A stretch of 64,000 nucleotides of DNA from Hymenobacter chitinivorans DSM 11115 (GTDB lineage: Bacteria > Bacteroidota > Bacteroidia > Cytophagales > Hymenobacteraceae): contig NZ_PGFA01000001.1 of the NCBI RefSeq assembly GCF_002797555.1, positions 2,232,001 through 2,296,000 of the forward strand. Direction: 5' to 3'. Under the pieces are notes generated by a model. It did not search any database. It worked only from the letters and a program-made list of their open reading frames with translations, and had not been told where the DNA came from. A program made the translations under genes and the position numbers. Below are positions 32,955 through 42,659 of this stretch, one piece after another (position 1 is the stretch's first letter; every line of letters starts with the position of its first letter).

Positions 32955-35387
32955 CTAAACCTGCGGTTTCGGGTAAGGCTCCGTCAGTATGCCCGCGGCG
33001 ATGGCGCCCTTCAGCTTGCTAGCAAAGCCCAACATCTTAGCGATGCGCGCGGCCTCATCGGGCTTAAGGACGCTCGACTTATCGTCGGGCGTAATTTGCA
33101 GCCATACCCCGGCCACCTGGGGCGCCGGAATGCGGAACACGTAGTCGCCGGCCATGGAGTAGCTGCTGGCCGACTTGGAAGTGGCACTCGAGGACTGCTC
33201 CCGGGAGGTGCTGAAGCACAGGAAGCCGCCGCCCTGACTGGAGTTGCTTTCCGAGTGGCTTTGCAGGGCCTGGGTTTTGTCGGTGGCGCACTTGATTTTG
33301 ATGGTCACGTCCTTTACCAGCAGCAGGGCCACCGGGTAGGCCGGAAACAGGCCATCATTGATTTTAGCGCAGTTTTTGGCAGCCTGGCCGGGGGGTACTC
33401 CGCCCCCGAGGTTATCCGCTACCAGAGCCGAGCGGACCCAGCCTTCCTGCGGCGGGGCGGCCGGCGTGGTCAGCGGCGTATCAATTACCCGGAAGTATTT
33501 CTTCGACAGGTTGAATATTTCCGGGTGCATCCAGGGCCGCTCAATCAGCACCTTGGTGGCCAGCATTCCGATCTGAATACTGGATGACTGGGCCAGATAG
33601 TCGCTGGCAAAGCTTTCCGACGCGCTGCGGCTGGAGCCTCCGGCACTACCAAAGAACAGGTCGACCTGCCAGTTGGACTGCGAAAACGAGGTGCTGGTTG
33701 TCGAGGCGGTAGCCATGGCCGACGTATCGACCTGCATGGTTATTTCCGTCCAGCGGCGGTTCAGCTCCGAATCAGTGGTGCTCGGGAAGTCCGGCGACGT
33801 CGGGTTCTTGTCGTTCGGATTTACGGGCGGCGCGGTGCGGAGCTGATAGGCCCGGTACGCCGACGATTCCAGGTTGGCAATCTGCTGCTGCAGAATCGTC
33901 AGCTGGGAGTTGAGCTGAGCCAGCACGGGAGCAATGATTTCGCGCAGGCCCTCCGCCACTTTGGTTTGCAGGAATGCCGTGGCTTTGGCGCCCAGGGTGC
34001 TGCCGGCGGCTACCATGCTGCCGGTATCGGCATTAAGCTGGTCCATGTTATCCTTGATGTCTTTGGCCGCTGCCTTCCACTCGACATCCGTTAGTTGTTT
34101 GGCATTCGGGTTCATGTCCTTCGCCAGGGCATTGGTTTCGGCTACCACCTCCGGCTTCACGGCGTCCTTGCTGCCCTTCTTGTTCTGCAGAAAGATTTTC
34201 ACGGCCAGCAAGGACGCCGCCGTGTAGTTAGTAATCAGTTTGCTGCTGCTGGCCCGATAGACTTCCGAAGCCTGGTCGAATTCGGCCAGGGCATCGGCCA
34301 TTTCCTGCTTGCTGACGTTGGGCATCTGGGCCAGAACGGCATTCCAGGCCGCTATTTGGTTGTGCAGCTGCTGGGTGCACATATCCAGGTAACGCTGCTG
34401 GGCGTCGGGGGCCGAGAGCAGGTCCGTAAACTTGGTAGAGGGCACCAGCGTGTTGCCCCAGTCCTTGGGAATGGCCGCGGCGGGCAAAAACTGGCTGCCG
34501 ATTTGGGCCGGCACGGGCAGCGGGGCGTTGCGGATGTCTTCCTTGGCCCGCAGCAACGCCGCCGCATCGTGGGTGTCCAGGATGGCAATGGCATCTTCGA
34601 AGGCGTTCAGCGGAAACTCGGCAATCATGCGGTTGTAGCTGGCGTTGATGTCGTCGATGTAGGCCGCCGCGTTGTTTTCGTACCACGTGATGTAGTCGTC
34701 CCACCAAGTGGCGTCGCCGCCAGCTTTGAGGCGGCTGAGTTCAATGGTTTTGAGCTTGCTCCAGGCTTCGCGCTTGGCCGTCCAGGTGCCGTGCAGCAGC
34801 TCGAACTTATCGAGCAGGCTCATGGTCACCGTCTTGCCGTCGATGGTGGCCGTGGTTGACTGCTCCAGCCGCTGCCGGATCATCTCCTGCAGCGTGAGTA
34901 AGTCGCCGTTGGGCACAGGGCCGTAGTGCTCAATGGTTTGCTGGTAGCGGTCCGAAACCCGGGTACCATCGGGCTGGGTGATGGTGGCCACGGGGTAATA
35001 CTGGTCGAACAGCGTGGATTGGGCAATTTCGAGGCTGGGCGGCAGCGGACCGTAGGCCAGGGCCCCGGCGTAGCTGTTGGCATCAAGCGTAGTGCCGGGC
35101 CAGACCAGGGAAAACAGCTGCTTAGCGTTGGAGTTACCAAAAACGTCCACAAATTTTGCGTAGAGCTGGTCTACAATGGACATCTGGGCCGGAGGAGCAT
35201 CGGCTAACGCCTCCAGCTCCAGCTCATGGCCTTGCGGCTCGTTGGGCGTGGCCGCTGGTTTGACAGGTCCGGCGGCCCTGGTTTTGCCGGCGGCAGGCAT
35301 GGGCTGCGCGTTGCGCTCGGTTACGGCCGTGAGCAGCTCGGTTTCTTCGGTCAGCTGTTCCGATTGGGTAATTAACTGGTCTTCCAT
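32955..35387 (-). CDS. Large protein of unknown family (810 residues)
   Basis: No signal peptide or membrane segment. The order is: a polar N terminus (about 1-70); a domain with LFSLVWPGTTLDANSYAGAL and VATITQPDGTR-VSDRYQQTI; a helical middle (about 130-500) with W-rich segments such as DATWWDDYITWYENNAAAYI; and a C-terminal beta-rich region. That region contains SFSQSNWQVDLFFGSAGGSS, then IERPWMHPEIFNLSKKYF and a Ser-rich SHSESNSSQGGGFLCF block, before YVFRIPAPQVAGVWLQITPD. I do not recognise any family. The Ser/Gly-rich amphipathic stretches could be surface- or membrane-inserting, as in pore-formers, but that is only an impression. It is a single gene. Confidence 0.88.
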   Translation of the reverse strand: MEDQLITQSEQLTEETELLTAVTERNAQPMPAAGKTRAAGPVKPAATPNEPQGHELELEALADAPPAQMSIVDQLYAKFVDVFGNSNAKQLFSLVWPGTTLDANSYAGALAYGPLPPSLEIAQSTLFDQYYPVATITQPDGTRVSDRYQQTIEHYGPVPNGDLLTLQEMIRQRLEQSTTATIDGKTVTMSLLDKFELLHGTWTAKREAWSKLKTIELSRLKAGGDATWWDDYITWYENNAAAYIDDINASYNRMIAEFPLNAFEDAIAILDTHDAAALLRAKEDIRNAPLPVPAQIGSQFLPAAAIPKDWGNTLVPSTKFTDLLSAPDAQQRYLDMCTQQLHNQIAAWNAVLAQMPNVSKQEMADALAEFDQASEVYRASSSKLITNYTAASLLAVKIFLQNKKGSKDAVKPEVVAETNALAKDMNPNAKQLTDVEWKAAAKDIKDNMDQLNADTGSMVAAGSTLGAKATAFLQTKVAEGLREIIAPVLAQLNSQLTILQQQIANLESSAYRAYQLRTAPPVNPNDKNPTSPDFPSTTDSELNRRWTEITMQVDTSAMATASTTSTSFSQSNWQVDLFFGSAGGSSRSASESFASDYLAQSSSIQIGMLATKVLIERPWMHPEIFNLSKKYFRVIDTPLTTPAAPPQEGWVRSALVADNLGGGVPPGQAAKNCAKINDGLFPAYPVALLLVKDVTIKIKCATDKTQALQSHSESNSSQGGGFLCFSTSREQSSSATSKSASSYSMAGDYVFRIPAPQVAGVWLQITPDDKSSVLKPDEAARIAKMLGFASKLKGAIAAGILTEPYPKPQV

Positions 35388-35591
35388 GGGTAATCAAAAG
35401 TGAGGAGTGGAATAATCGACGGGTAGCAGATTCGCGAGATGCTGAGACAAACTTCCCGCTTCCCCTCTCATTTTTTCAGCGTAGAAACACCCCAGTTGCT
35501 AAATCGAGTGTTTCTACCTGCCCCATCGGCCCATGCCCATCCACACTTTTCTTATCCCCGCCCGCGGGTAGCTTGGTGCCGATGACAGCCA

Positions 35592-35647
35592 GCAGTTAAA
35601 ATGAGAGCCCACCCGTGCCGGCACGGGTGGGCTCTCATTTTAACTGC
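35592..35647. repeat. 56-bp perfect palindrome
   Basis: Two 28-nt arms (35592-35619 and 35620-35647) are fully complementary with no loop. The arms run GCAGTTAAAATGAGAGCCCA and on to the centre GTGCC/GGCAC. It lies between the 810-residue gene's start and the T9SS gene's stop. It may end transcription, because AAAA/TTTT runs sit in the stem, but a loopless stem of this length is exceptional. Confidence 0.95.
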
Positions 35648-35674
35648 GTGAAGCCGGCCGTACGGCTCCGGAAG

Positions 35675-35755
35675 CTACTTCAGCCGGTCGGAACGCAGTA
35701 AGGCTTCCGGGCAGTAGTAGTCGGCGTACACGAGCGGGGCATTCGCTTTACTCTG
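35675..35755 (-). pseudogene. Relic of a GH88 gene 3' end
   Basis: On the minus strand the frame reads KANAPLVYADYYCPEALLRS followed by DRLK and TAG. This aligns with the C terminus of the intact GH88 protein encoded at 37708-38901 (VDAPLVYADYYYLEALLRYD, then RLKLK). Only about 27 codons remain. It shows a former second copy, or a rearrangement with the intact gene, now separated by the T9SS cargo gene. Confidence 0.8.
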
Positions 35756-35782
35756 TTTGGTAGCCCGGATAACGATTCGAAT

Positions 35783-37423
35783 TTAGCGCACCCAGATCTG
35801 CTGCCGCTCCGGGGCGCCGCGACCCTGCAGATGGACCCAGTACGTGCCCTGGGGCCAATTTCTCACGTCCAGGGTCACGTCGGCGGCCTGCACCTGCTGC
35901 TGCAGCATGAGCTGGCCCGAGGACGAATACACGCGCATGGTTCGGGGCGCCGCCGAGGCGGTGTGCAGCTGAATTTGACCCGAACCCGGGTTGGGATACA
36001 GCTCCGGGGCACTGCTGAGCTGGTCGGGGGCGGTGCGGGCGGCGGGACTGGTGAAGTGGATGCGCGACACGTACCCATAGCTGGTACCCGCCGGCGCGGT
36101 TAGCGTGGTGGGGCCAAAGCTGCAGGTGCCCTGCCAGCTGCCGGTCCAGAAGGCTACGCCCGGGCCATACTGGGCCACGTCGGTCGCCTTGCTGCTGCCC
36201 GGACCAGTAGCCGTTAGTGCCCACTGATACACACCGCTAGGCGCGTAGCTTACTAGGCGGGAATAGTCGGAAACGGCATCAATACCGACGGTAGCCAGCA
36301 CGTTGGCAGCGCCGGCCGCTACGTGTACATTGGTAGCCGCGGCCCCGAGGGGGCGCACCCAGGCCGTGGTGCCGGTGGCCGCGTCGAGGCGGCCCAGGTA
36401 GCCGGTGGTGGGGTTGCCGGTGGTGAGCGTGTAGATTCCCCCGAAGCTAACGGTGCCGCCAAAGGTGCCGCCCACGTAGCAAAAGCCGTCGTACAGAGCC
36501 AGGCCGGTGCCATCGGCCCGGTCGGCGGACACGGTGCCGGTCGTGCCTTTCAGCCAGACAGCAGTTCCCGTACCCGGATTCAGCCGGGCCACGAACGAGT
36601 GCGGATTGAACAGGCCGTTGTCGGCCAGCTGCAGGCCTCCCAGCTTCAGCCCTGTCGTGAAGCGGCCTGTGACGTAGCAGTTGCCCGCCCCATCGACGGC
36701 CACTTTGCTGGCCCAGGAACCCGAAGCGGAGGAAATGCCCCCGTTGAGCGGATCAATAGCTCCGGCCGTAACCCAGTTGACGGCACCCGCCGCGCTGTAC
36801 GCAGCCACAAAAGCGGCGGCCCGGCCGCCAAACACCGCATACGAGCCAAACGTGACGTTGCCGCTCACAAAGCCCGTTACGTAGCCCACGGCCCCGGGTC
36901 CGACTGCCACGGCCAGCGCCCCCGATGCCGACTCATTAGTGCCCACGCGCCGACTCCAGTAGGCGCTGCCGGTGCTGGCCGAGCAGCGCATGACCAGCAC
37001 GGAGGAGTAACCCAAGGAGCCGGCCAGGCTGCCCGTACCGGTATTAGCAGTCAGCGTACCCGTAAACCGGCCAACCACGTAGAGCCCGCCCTGCCCGTCG
37101 GGCGTGATGCCGGCCCCGGAGGCGGAGGCTCCGCTGCCGCCCACCTGCCGGGCCCAGCTGAGGTTGCCGTTGGCATCGAGGCGGGCCAGAAACACGTCGG
37201 ATGCCCCCACCGGCGCCAGGGTAAGCACACCGTTGAAGTTGGGAGAAGTGAAGCTCACCGGGCTGCTAAAGCTGCCGACTACGTACATCCCCCCCGAGCC
37301 GTCGGCGGCCACGCTGGCCACGGCCACCTGCTGCAAGCTCCGGGTCCATTGCCAGGACGCCTGCCCCAGAGCCGACTGAATAACGCATAGAATTCCCACC
37401 AAAGCCAGTCCAATCTTTTTCAT
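35783..37423 (-). CDS. Secreted beta-propeller-like protein with T9SS sorting domain
   Basis: 546 residues from MKKIGLALVGILCVIQSALG, a clear signal peptide; an earlier start is unlikely. The body consists of repeated blocks of the SBBP/NHL-like type, each with D-G-x-G-G/N-x-Y-V-V/T-G-R/S-F and a variable middle (for example GSGGMYVVGSFSSPVSF, GQGGLYVVGRFTG, GNCYVTGRFTTGLKLG). The C-terminal 70 residues are a type A type IX secretion sorting domain: LYPNPGSGQIQLHT, MRVYSSSGQLMLQQQV, then LDVRNWPQGTYWVHL and a basic end. It is expected to be exported across the outer membrane and anchored or released. Binding partner unknown. Confidence 0.9.
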   Translation of the reverse strand: MKKIGLALVGILCVIQSALGQASWQWTRSLQQVAVASVAADGSGGMYVVGSFSSPVSFTSPNFNGVLTLAPVGASDVFLARLDANGNLSWARQVGGSGASASGAGITPDGQGGLYVVGRFTGTLTANTGTGSLAGSLGYSSVLVMRCSASTGSAYWSRRVGTNESASGALAVAVGPGAVGYVTGFVSGNVTFGSYAVFGGRAAAFVAAYSAAGAVNWVTAGAIDPLNGGISSASGSWASKVAVDGAGNCYVTGRFTTGLKLGGLQLADNGLFNPHSFVARLNPGTGTAVWLKGTTGTVSADRADGTGLALYDGFCYVGGTFGGTVSFGGIYTLTTGNPTTGYLGRLDAATGTTAWVRPLGAAATNVHVAAGAANVLATVGIDAVSDYSRLVSYAPSGVYQWALTATGPGSSKATDVAQYGPGVAFWTGSWQGTCSFGPTTLTAPAGTSYGYVSRIHFTSPAARTAPDQLSSAPELYPNPGSGQIQLHTASAAPRTMRVYSSSGQLMLQQQVQAADVTLDVRNWPQGTYWVHLQGRGAPERQQIWVR

Positions 37424-37707
37424 AACCCCACGAATTAAAAATGAAAGCAACACCTGCGGGCCGCCGACGGGCAAGCTATTTTGTCCAGCCGAGCCATTCG
37501 GCTACCAACTGCTCAACTTCTTCCGGCGCACCCACCCAACAAGGAATGATTCAAAATTATATAATTAATATTCTATATAAAATCACATGATAATGTGGCT
37601 CCGCCAATCGGGCTGCAGCAAGCAGCCCGGTTTCTGGTCAGACTTGGTTTGATCCTAATGAAAAATGCAGCCGCTGGTCCGGCCAGTCCAGGCCGCAGTA
37701 GTGGCCG

Positions 37708-38901
37708 CTACTTCAGCTTCAGCCGGTCGTAGCGCAGCAGAGCCTCCAGGTAATAGTAATCAGCGTACACCAAGGGAGCATCGACTTCGGTTTTAGCGGG
37801 CTTATGGGCCACGCAGTGCTTGATCAGGAAGTTCTGGTTGTCGCCCAGGGCGGCGCGGTAGGCGGGGCTGCTCAGGCTCACCAGCATCTGCTCGGCGGCC
37901 TGGCGGTAGCGCTTGGCATCGGCGGCGGGGCTGTACTGCTGCAACTCCAGCAGGGCCGAGGCCACGATGGCCGCCGCCGAGGCGTCGCGCTCCTCGGTGG
38001 GGATATTTGGGGCGTTGAAGTCCCAGTAGGGAATCTTGTCCTTAGGCAGGTTGGGGTGATTCAGGAAGAAGTCGGCCGTTTTGCGGGCCTGCTGGCGGTA
38101 GCGGTCCAGCTTGGTTTCGCGGTAGAGCATGGTGTAGCCGTAAATGGCCCAGGCCTGCCCCCGGGCCCAGGCCGAGTTGTCGGCCGCGCCCTGGGCCGTC
38201 TTGCGGGCCAGCACCTGGCCTTTATCGTCGTAGCAGACCACGTGAAACGTGCTGCCATCGGGCCGGAAGTGGTTCTTGAGCGTGTTGTCGGCGTGCACGA
38301 TGCTCAGGTGACGCAGCGTGGAGTCGGCGCTGGTGCGGGCGGCCCAGCAGAGCAACTCCAGGTTCATCATGTTGTCGATAATGACCGGGTACTGGTAACC
38401 AGCAAAGCTATTCCAGGACTTAATCAGGCCCACCTGCGGGTTGAAGCGCGTAGCCAGCGACTGGGCGCCGGTGAGCAGCACGGGCTTGTAAGCGGGGTTC
38501 TGGGTGAGGCGGTAGCCGTTGCCGAAGGGGCAGTACAGCATAAAGCCCAAATCGTGGGTGCCGGTGTTGTGCTGCTCCTGCTGCATGGCCTGGGTCCACT
38601 GGTCGGCGGCCTGCTGCCACTGGGGCTGCTTGGTGTACTCGTACATGTACCAGAGCGTGCCGCCAAAAAAGCCGCTGGTCCACCACTCCGACTTGGTATC
38701 TTTCAGCGAGCCGTCGGGCCGGGTAGAATAGGGAAATTGCGTCCGGTCGGGGTGAGTTTTGAGCAACTGGGTGAGCTGCTCCCCGGCCCGGGCAAACTCC
38801 TGGGGCACGTTGATTTTCCGCTTTTGCGCCGCGGCTGATAAGGTAGTAAACAGGGTTAAAAGCGCCGCCAGGGCGGGTACGAATACTGCGGAACGTTTCA
38901 C
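37708..38901 (-). CDS. GH88 unsaturated glucuronyl hydrolase
   Basis: 397 residues with signal peptide MKRSAVFVPALAALLTLFTT and cleavage near AAA-Q. The alpha6/alpha6 barrel contains the two Asp residues typical of GH88 enzymes: Asp117 in GTHDLGF and Asp176 in IIDNMMNLELL. Further blocks are SEWWTSGFFGGTLWYMYE, HVVCYDDKGQV, ARGQAWAIYGYTMLYRET and PYWDFNAPNIPTEERDASAA. It releases unsaturated glucuronic or galacturonic acid from oligosaccharides made by polysaccharide lyases, in the periplasm. The transport and lyase genes usually found beside it are absent. A relic of its 3' end lies at 35675-35755. Confidence 0.94.
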   Translation of the reverse strand: MKRSAVFVPALAALLTLFTTLSAAAQKRKINVPQEFARAGEQLTQLLKTHPDRTQFPYSTRPDGSLKDTKSEWWTSGFFGGTLWYMYEYTKQPQWQQAADQWTQAMQQEQHNTGTHDLGFMLYCPFGNGYRLTQNPAYKPVLLTGAQSLATRFNPQVGLIKSWNSFAGYQYPVIIDNMMNLELLCWAARTSADSTLRHLSIVHADNTLKNHFRPDGSTFHVVCYDDKGQVLARKTAQGAADNSAWARGQAWAIYGYTMLYRETKLDRYRQQARKTADFFLNHPNLPKDKIPYWDFNAPNIPTEERDASAAAIVASALLELQQYSPAADAKRYRQAAEQMLVSLSSPAYRAALGDNQNFLIKHCVAHKPAKTEVDAPLVYADYYYLEALLRYDRLKLK

Positions 38902-39146
38902 GGGCTAGTAGTTGAAAAACAGGAAGACCTCGGGGAGAGTGGGCGCAAGTAAGGATAGTCTGGGCATACTTGCGTATCCGGGCCGGTCAAAAGCAGCTGG
39001 CAGGCCTCAAGCGTTTCAGCAGGAGCAGCTGGCAGGAGTGGCTTGACCCGAAACCAAACTGGGCCCCGCGCGGCTGCGTAAGGGCCAGCAGCCGGGCCGT
39101 AGCGCGGCATAACCGCCGGCCCGAAGTAATTGTCTTTCTTTGCCCG

Positions 39147-40613
39147 ATGCTCCACAGCCTGTTATTCGCGCCCTTTGCCGATGCCGCCCGCCAGGCGCAC
39201 TACGACGCCCTGCAGGCCGCGCTAGCCGCCGAAGCCCCGCCCACCACCACCCTGCTGCTGGGCAACTTTACCCTGGGCGAGGAAAGCTTCGACGCCGTCG
39301 TTATCCGGCCCCGCAGCATTACCACGCTGCTGGTGCCCGGGCCGGGCAAGCTGAGCGGGTCGGAGCTGGAGAATCTGGCCGCGACCTTCCAGCGGCAGCA
39401 GCAGGTGCTGGCCGCCTGGCTCAGCGCCGACCTGGGCCCCGCTCCTATTTCCACTTCCGACGTGACAGGTTTGGTCGTATCCGAAGACGCCGGAGAGCTG
39501 GCCCCGGCCCTGGAAACGCACCTGCGCCAGCTGCCCACGGCCGATAGTCTGGGCTTGCTGCGGCAGCCGGCCCACCTGCCCCGCCGCCTCTGGAGCCTGA
39601 CCCGTACAGGTGTCGAACTGCCGGAAGCGGCGCTGGCAAGCTGGTTTACGGCGCTGGCCGGCGAGGCGGCAGCCGAGGCCGACGACGTGGTGGAAGAAAT
39701 GTCGGAGCTGGTGGCACCGATGGGCTTCTGGGAGCACCAGGCCCGGCAGCTCTGGCGCTGGCTCGGGGCCGAAGATGTGCCCCACGACCAGCCCTACGGG
39801 GGCTATTCGGCCCCGGAAGCCGTGGCCGCCCGCCAGGACGAAAAAGCGCGCCTGGAGCAAATTCGCCAGCAGGTGCGGGCCGAGCTGCAGGCGCAAAACC
39901 ATGCCGCCGCGGCCCGGGAAGCCGCCCGGGAGCAGACCATTGCCCAGCTCCAAGCCCAGCTGCGGCAGGCCTCGGCGGTGGCCCCCGAAACGGCCGACCT
40001 GCAAGCCCGCCTGGCCGCTGAAACCCGGGAAAAAGCCGCGCTGGCCGAAGCCGTACGCCAGGCCCAGGCCGAGCTTGCCGCCCGTAACCGTCAACTCGAT
40101 GCCCGCATTGAGCAACTGGGCCAGGCATTGGAGCAACTGCAAGCCCGCCCGGCGCCGAGCCCAGCCTCCCCGCTCCCACCGCCAACTTCACAGCCCCCGG
40201 CCCCACTAGCCGGAGCGGTCCGCTCCGCCCCGGCTGCCCAGGTGCGCCGGGTAGCAGCCCCTCCAACACCAGCGCCGATCTGGCAGCTGCGCTGGCACCG
40301 GGTGGCCGTGGTGGCCGCCGTAGCGGGCGGTTTGGGCTGGGGCGTGTGGGGCGCTATTCACTTGGCCGGCAAGCTGACCTCCGCTCCCAAGTCCGAAGCC
40401 ACTGCCGGCCGCCGCGCCCAGCTGCCGGCCACGCAAGACCAGCCCACCGCCGCCGAAACCCCGGTCTTCGCAGATTCTACCGAAGATGCCCGAGCTGAGG
40501 AGCCGGTCATTATTGACTCGGCGGCCACTCCCACGCCAGCCGCCGATTCCTCCGAGGTGATGCCCGAAGTAGCTGAGCCGAATTTGGATGATACAAGCCC
40601 GGCGGGCGACTAG
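39147..40613 (+). CDS. NERD-like, coiled-coil and single-TM protein
   Basis: 488 residues from MLHSLLFAPFADAARQAHYD. Residues about 30-90 (LLLGNFTLGEESFDAVVIRP, then RSITTLLVPGPGKLSG) resemble the NERD (nuclease-related) core, where D-x-V-V-I-x-P precedes a beta strand, but the Glu-x-Lys that NERD nucleases need is replaced by PGPG, so it may lack activity. Residues about 230-335 are an Ala/Glu/Gln-rich coiled coil. A membrane helix sits near 384-405 (VAVVAAVAGGLGWGVWGAIH), followed by an acidic Pro/Ala tail. A membrane-anchored coiled-coil protein with a degenerate NERD head is the best description. Confidence 0.8.
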   Translation: MLHSLLFAPFADAARQAHYDALQAALAAEAPPTTTLLLGNFTLGEESFDAVVIRPRSITTLLVPGPGKLSGSELENLAATFQRQQQVLAAWLSADLGPAPISTSDVTGLVVSEDAGELAPALETHLRQLPTADSLGLLRQPAHLPRRLWSLTRTGVELPEAALASWFTALAGEAAAEADDVVEEMSELVAPMGFWEHQARQLWRWLGAEDVPHDQPYGGYSAPEAVAARQDEKARLEQIRQQVRAELQAQNHAAAAREAAREQTIAQLQAQLRQASAVAPETADLQARLAAETREKAALAEAVRQAQAELAARNRQLDARIEQLGQALEQLQARPAPSPASPLPPPTSQPPAPLAGAVRSAPAAQVRRVAAPPTPAPIWQLRWHRVAVVAAVAGGLGWGVWGAIHLAGKLTSAPKSEATAGRRAQLPATQDQPTAAETPVFADSTEDARAEEPVIIDSAATPTPAADSSEVMPEVAEPNLDDTSPAGD

Positions 40614-40646
40614 TTAGCCTGGTAATAACGAGCCTGGTATACAGCC

Positions 40647-40684
40647 AAAAAGGGCCCCCGAATTGCTCCGGGGACCCTTTTTTC
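40647..40684 (+). terminator. Rho-independent terminator
   Basis: An A-run, then stem AAAGGGCCCCCG / CCGGGGACCCTTT with one mismatch, 7-nt loop and a T6 run. It follows the NERD-like gene and lies 20 nt from the convergent catalase stop, so it can serve both. Confidence 0.85.
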
Positions 40685-40703
40685 TTAGCGGTGTTGACCT
40701 CAA

Positions 40704-42398
40704 CTAGTATGGCTTGGCGTCGTGGGCCGTAGCTTCGGCTTCGGCCACGGCTTCCGAGCCGCGGGCTTCGTTGTACTGGTTGCCGCCCTCGGCCGTTTTG
40801 CCGCCGCGGGCCTGCTCCAGGCCTTCAGCTAGGCGCCGGCCCCAGTCTGGGTCGCAGTTGGTGCAAAGCTCCACCATTTTGTCGCTCACGCGGCGGTCGG
40901 CATCGGCTAGGGCCCCGACCATGTTGTTGATCAAATCGTCCCGCTCCCAGTCTTCATGCAGGCGGTACCGCTCCCCGGCCTGCTTGAAGTTGTTTTGCCG
41001 GTCGATGGTCTGCTTCATCAAGCGGCCCTTGTACTCGGGCATGTGGTCGGGGGCGCTACGGGGCGCCTCTTTGAGGCCATTCAGGGAGCTGGGCTCGTAG
41101 TTGATGTGCAGGTTCTGATTCGGGGCCGAGTCGACGTGGTAGGTCATCTGGCCGTCGCGCTGGTTGGTGGCCACGTGTTTTTTGGGCGCGTTGATGGGCA
41201 GCTGCAGGTAGTTGGTGCCCACCCGGTAGCGCTGCGTATCCGAATACGAAAACGTGCGGCCCTGCAGCATCTTGTCGTCCGAGAAGTCCAGCCCATCCAC
41301 GAGCACGCCGGTCCCGAAAGCCGACTGCTCGACCTCGGCGAAGTAGTTTTCGGGGTTGCGGTTGAGCGTCATCTTGCCCACGGGCAAATGCGGAAACTGG
41401 TCTTCGGGCCAGATCTTGGTGTCGTCGAGCGGGTCGAAGTCCAGCTCGGGGTGCTCGTCGTCGCTCATAATCTGCACGCGCAGCTCCCACTCCGGGAATT
41501 CTCCCTTGGCAATGTGCTCGAACAGGTCCTGGGTGGCGTGGTTGAAGTTTTTGGCCTGAATGGCCTCGGCTTCGTGGGCCGTCAGGTTTTTGATGCCCTG
41601 CAGCGGCTCCCAGTGGTATTTGACCAGCACGGCGTCGCCCTGGGCATTCACCCACTTATAGGTGTTCACGCCCGAGCCCTGCATCTGCCGGTAGTTGGCC
41701 GGAATGCCCCAGGGCGAGAACAGGAACGACACCATGTGCATGGCCTCGGGAGTGTTGCAGATAAAGTCGAAAATCCGCTCCCCGCTCTGCCGGTTGGTTA
41801 CCGGGTCGGGCTTCTGGGAGTGAATCAAATCCGGGAACTTCATGGCGTCGCGGATGAAGAACACCTTCAGGTTGTTGCCCACCAAATCCCAGTTGCCGTC
41901 CTCGGTGTAGAACTTCACGGCGAAGCCGCGGGGGTCGCGCAGGGTTTCGGGCGAGTGGCCGCCGTGGCCCACGGTGCTGAAGCGCACGAAAACGGGCGTC
42001 TGTTTGCCTTTTTCCTGGAACAGCTTGGCCCGGGTGTACTTGGCAATGGGCTCGTCGCCGACCCGGCCGTAGGCTTCAAACACGCCGTGGGCGCCGGCGC
42101 CGCGGGCGTGCACCACCCGCTCGGGAATCCGCTCCCGGTCGAAATGGCTGATTTTTTCGATGAAGGCGTAGTTTTCCAGCGTGGCCGCGCCCCGGTTGCC
42201 CACGGTGCGGATGTTCTGGTTGTTAGTCAGCGGGTGGCCCTGCCGGGTGGTCAGGGTCTGGGCGTTTTCCCCCTCGGCCGTGCGCGAGTCGTGGGAAGTG
42301 CCGGCCCCGGTTACGGCCGTGCCCGTACCGTTGCCCGACACATCATGGCCGTTGGAGCCAGCCGCGCCGTTCTGGTTCTGTTCTTCGTTCTGTGTCAT
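40704..42398 (-). CDS. katA: Monofunctional haem catalase
   Basis: 564 residues. It breaks down hydrogen peroxide. The catalytic His97 is in [11 protein letters not shown], the distal Asn in [11 protein letters not shown] (about 175), and the haem-ligand Tyr385 is in [14 protein letters not shown]. Other family blocks are [20 protein letters not shown] and [14 protein letters not shown]. The N terminus (about 1-60) is a low-complexity Asn/Gly/Thr-rich extension not seen in typical small-subunit catalases, and a 60-residue C-terminal tail is also present. No signal peptide is seen, so it is cytosolic. The ankyrin partner usual in other bacteria is not adjacent. Confidence 0.97.
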   Translation of the reverse strand: MTQNEEQNQNGAAGSNGHDVSGNGTGTAVTGAGTSHDSRTAEGENAQTLTTRQGHPLTNNQNIRTVGNRGAATLENYAFIEKISHFDRERIPERVVHARGAGAHGVFEAYGRVGDEPIAKYTRAKLFQEKGKQTPVFVRFSTVGHGGHSPETLRDPRGFAVKFYTEDGNWDLVGNNLKVFFIRDAMKFPDLIHSQKPDPVTNRQSGERIFDFICNTPEAMHMVSFLFSPWGIPANYRQMQGSGVNTYKWVNAQGDAVLVKYHWEPLQGIKNLTAHEAEAIQAKNFNHATQDLFEHIAKGEFPEWELRVQIMSDDEHPELDFDPLDDTKIWPEDQFPHLPVGKMTLNRNPENYFAEVEQSAFGTGVLVDGLDFSDDKMLQGRTFSYSDTQRYRVGTNYLQLPINAPKKHVATNQRDGQMTYHVDSAPNQNLHINYEPSSLNGLKEAPRSAPDHMPEYKGRLMKQTIDRQNNFKQAGERYRLHEDWERDDLINNMVGALADADRRVSDKMVELCTNCDPDWGRRLAEGLEQARGGKTAEGGNQYNEARGSEAVAEAEATAHDAKPY

Positions 42399-42659
42399 TG
42401 GTCTTGTGGGGTAGATTGGAAGTAGTAAAATACCAAAAAACCGGGAGAATGTTTTATAACATACTCAGGACCAATAGCTCATTCCAAAGACTGGCGTGGG
42501 TTTCACCCAGCCTTTTTACGGCCGTTTAGAGCCAGCCCGTAAGGCGGGCGTACTACTGCGGGCCGTCAATGGCGTTGAAAACAAGCAGGATAGAGCCAGG
42601 TTACCCGCCGGGGTGCCGCTTCCCGCCTGGCGCGGCCCCGACCGCGGCAGAACCAAATC

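Noticed and set aside
40956..42425. A 489-codon frame opposite catalase
   Set aside because: Catalase on the other strand is certain; the antisense frame has the Val/Gly/His/Leu bias typical of shadows in high-GC DNA.
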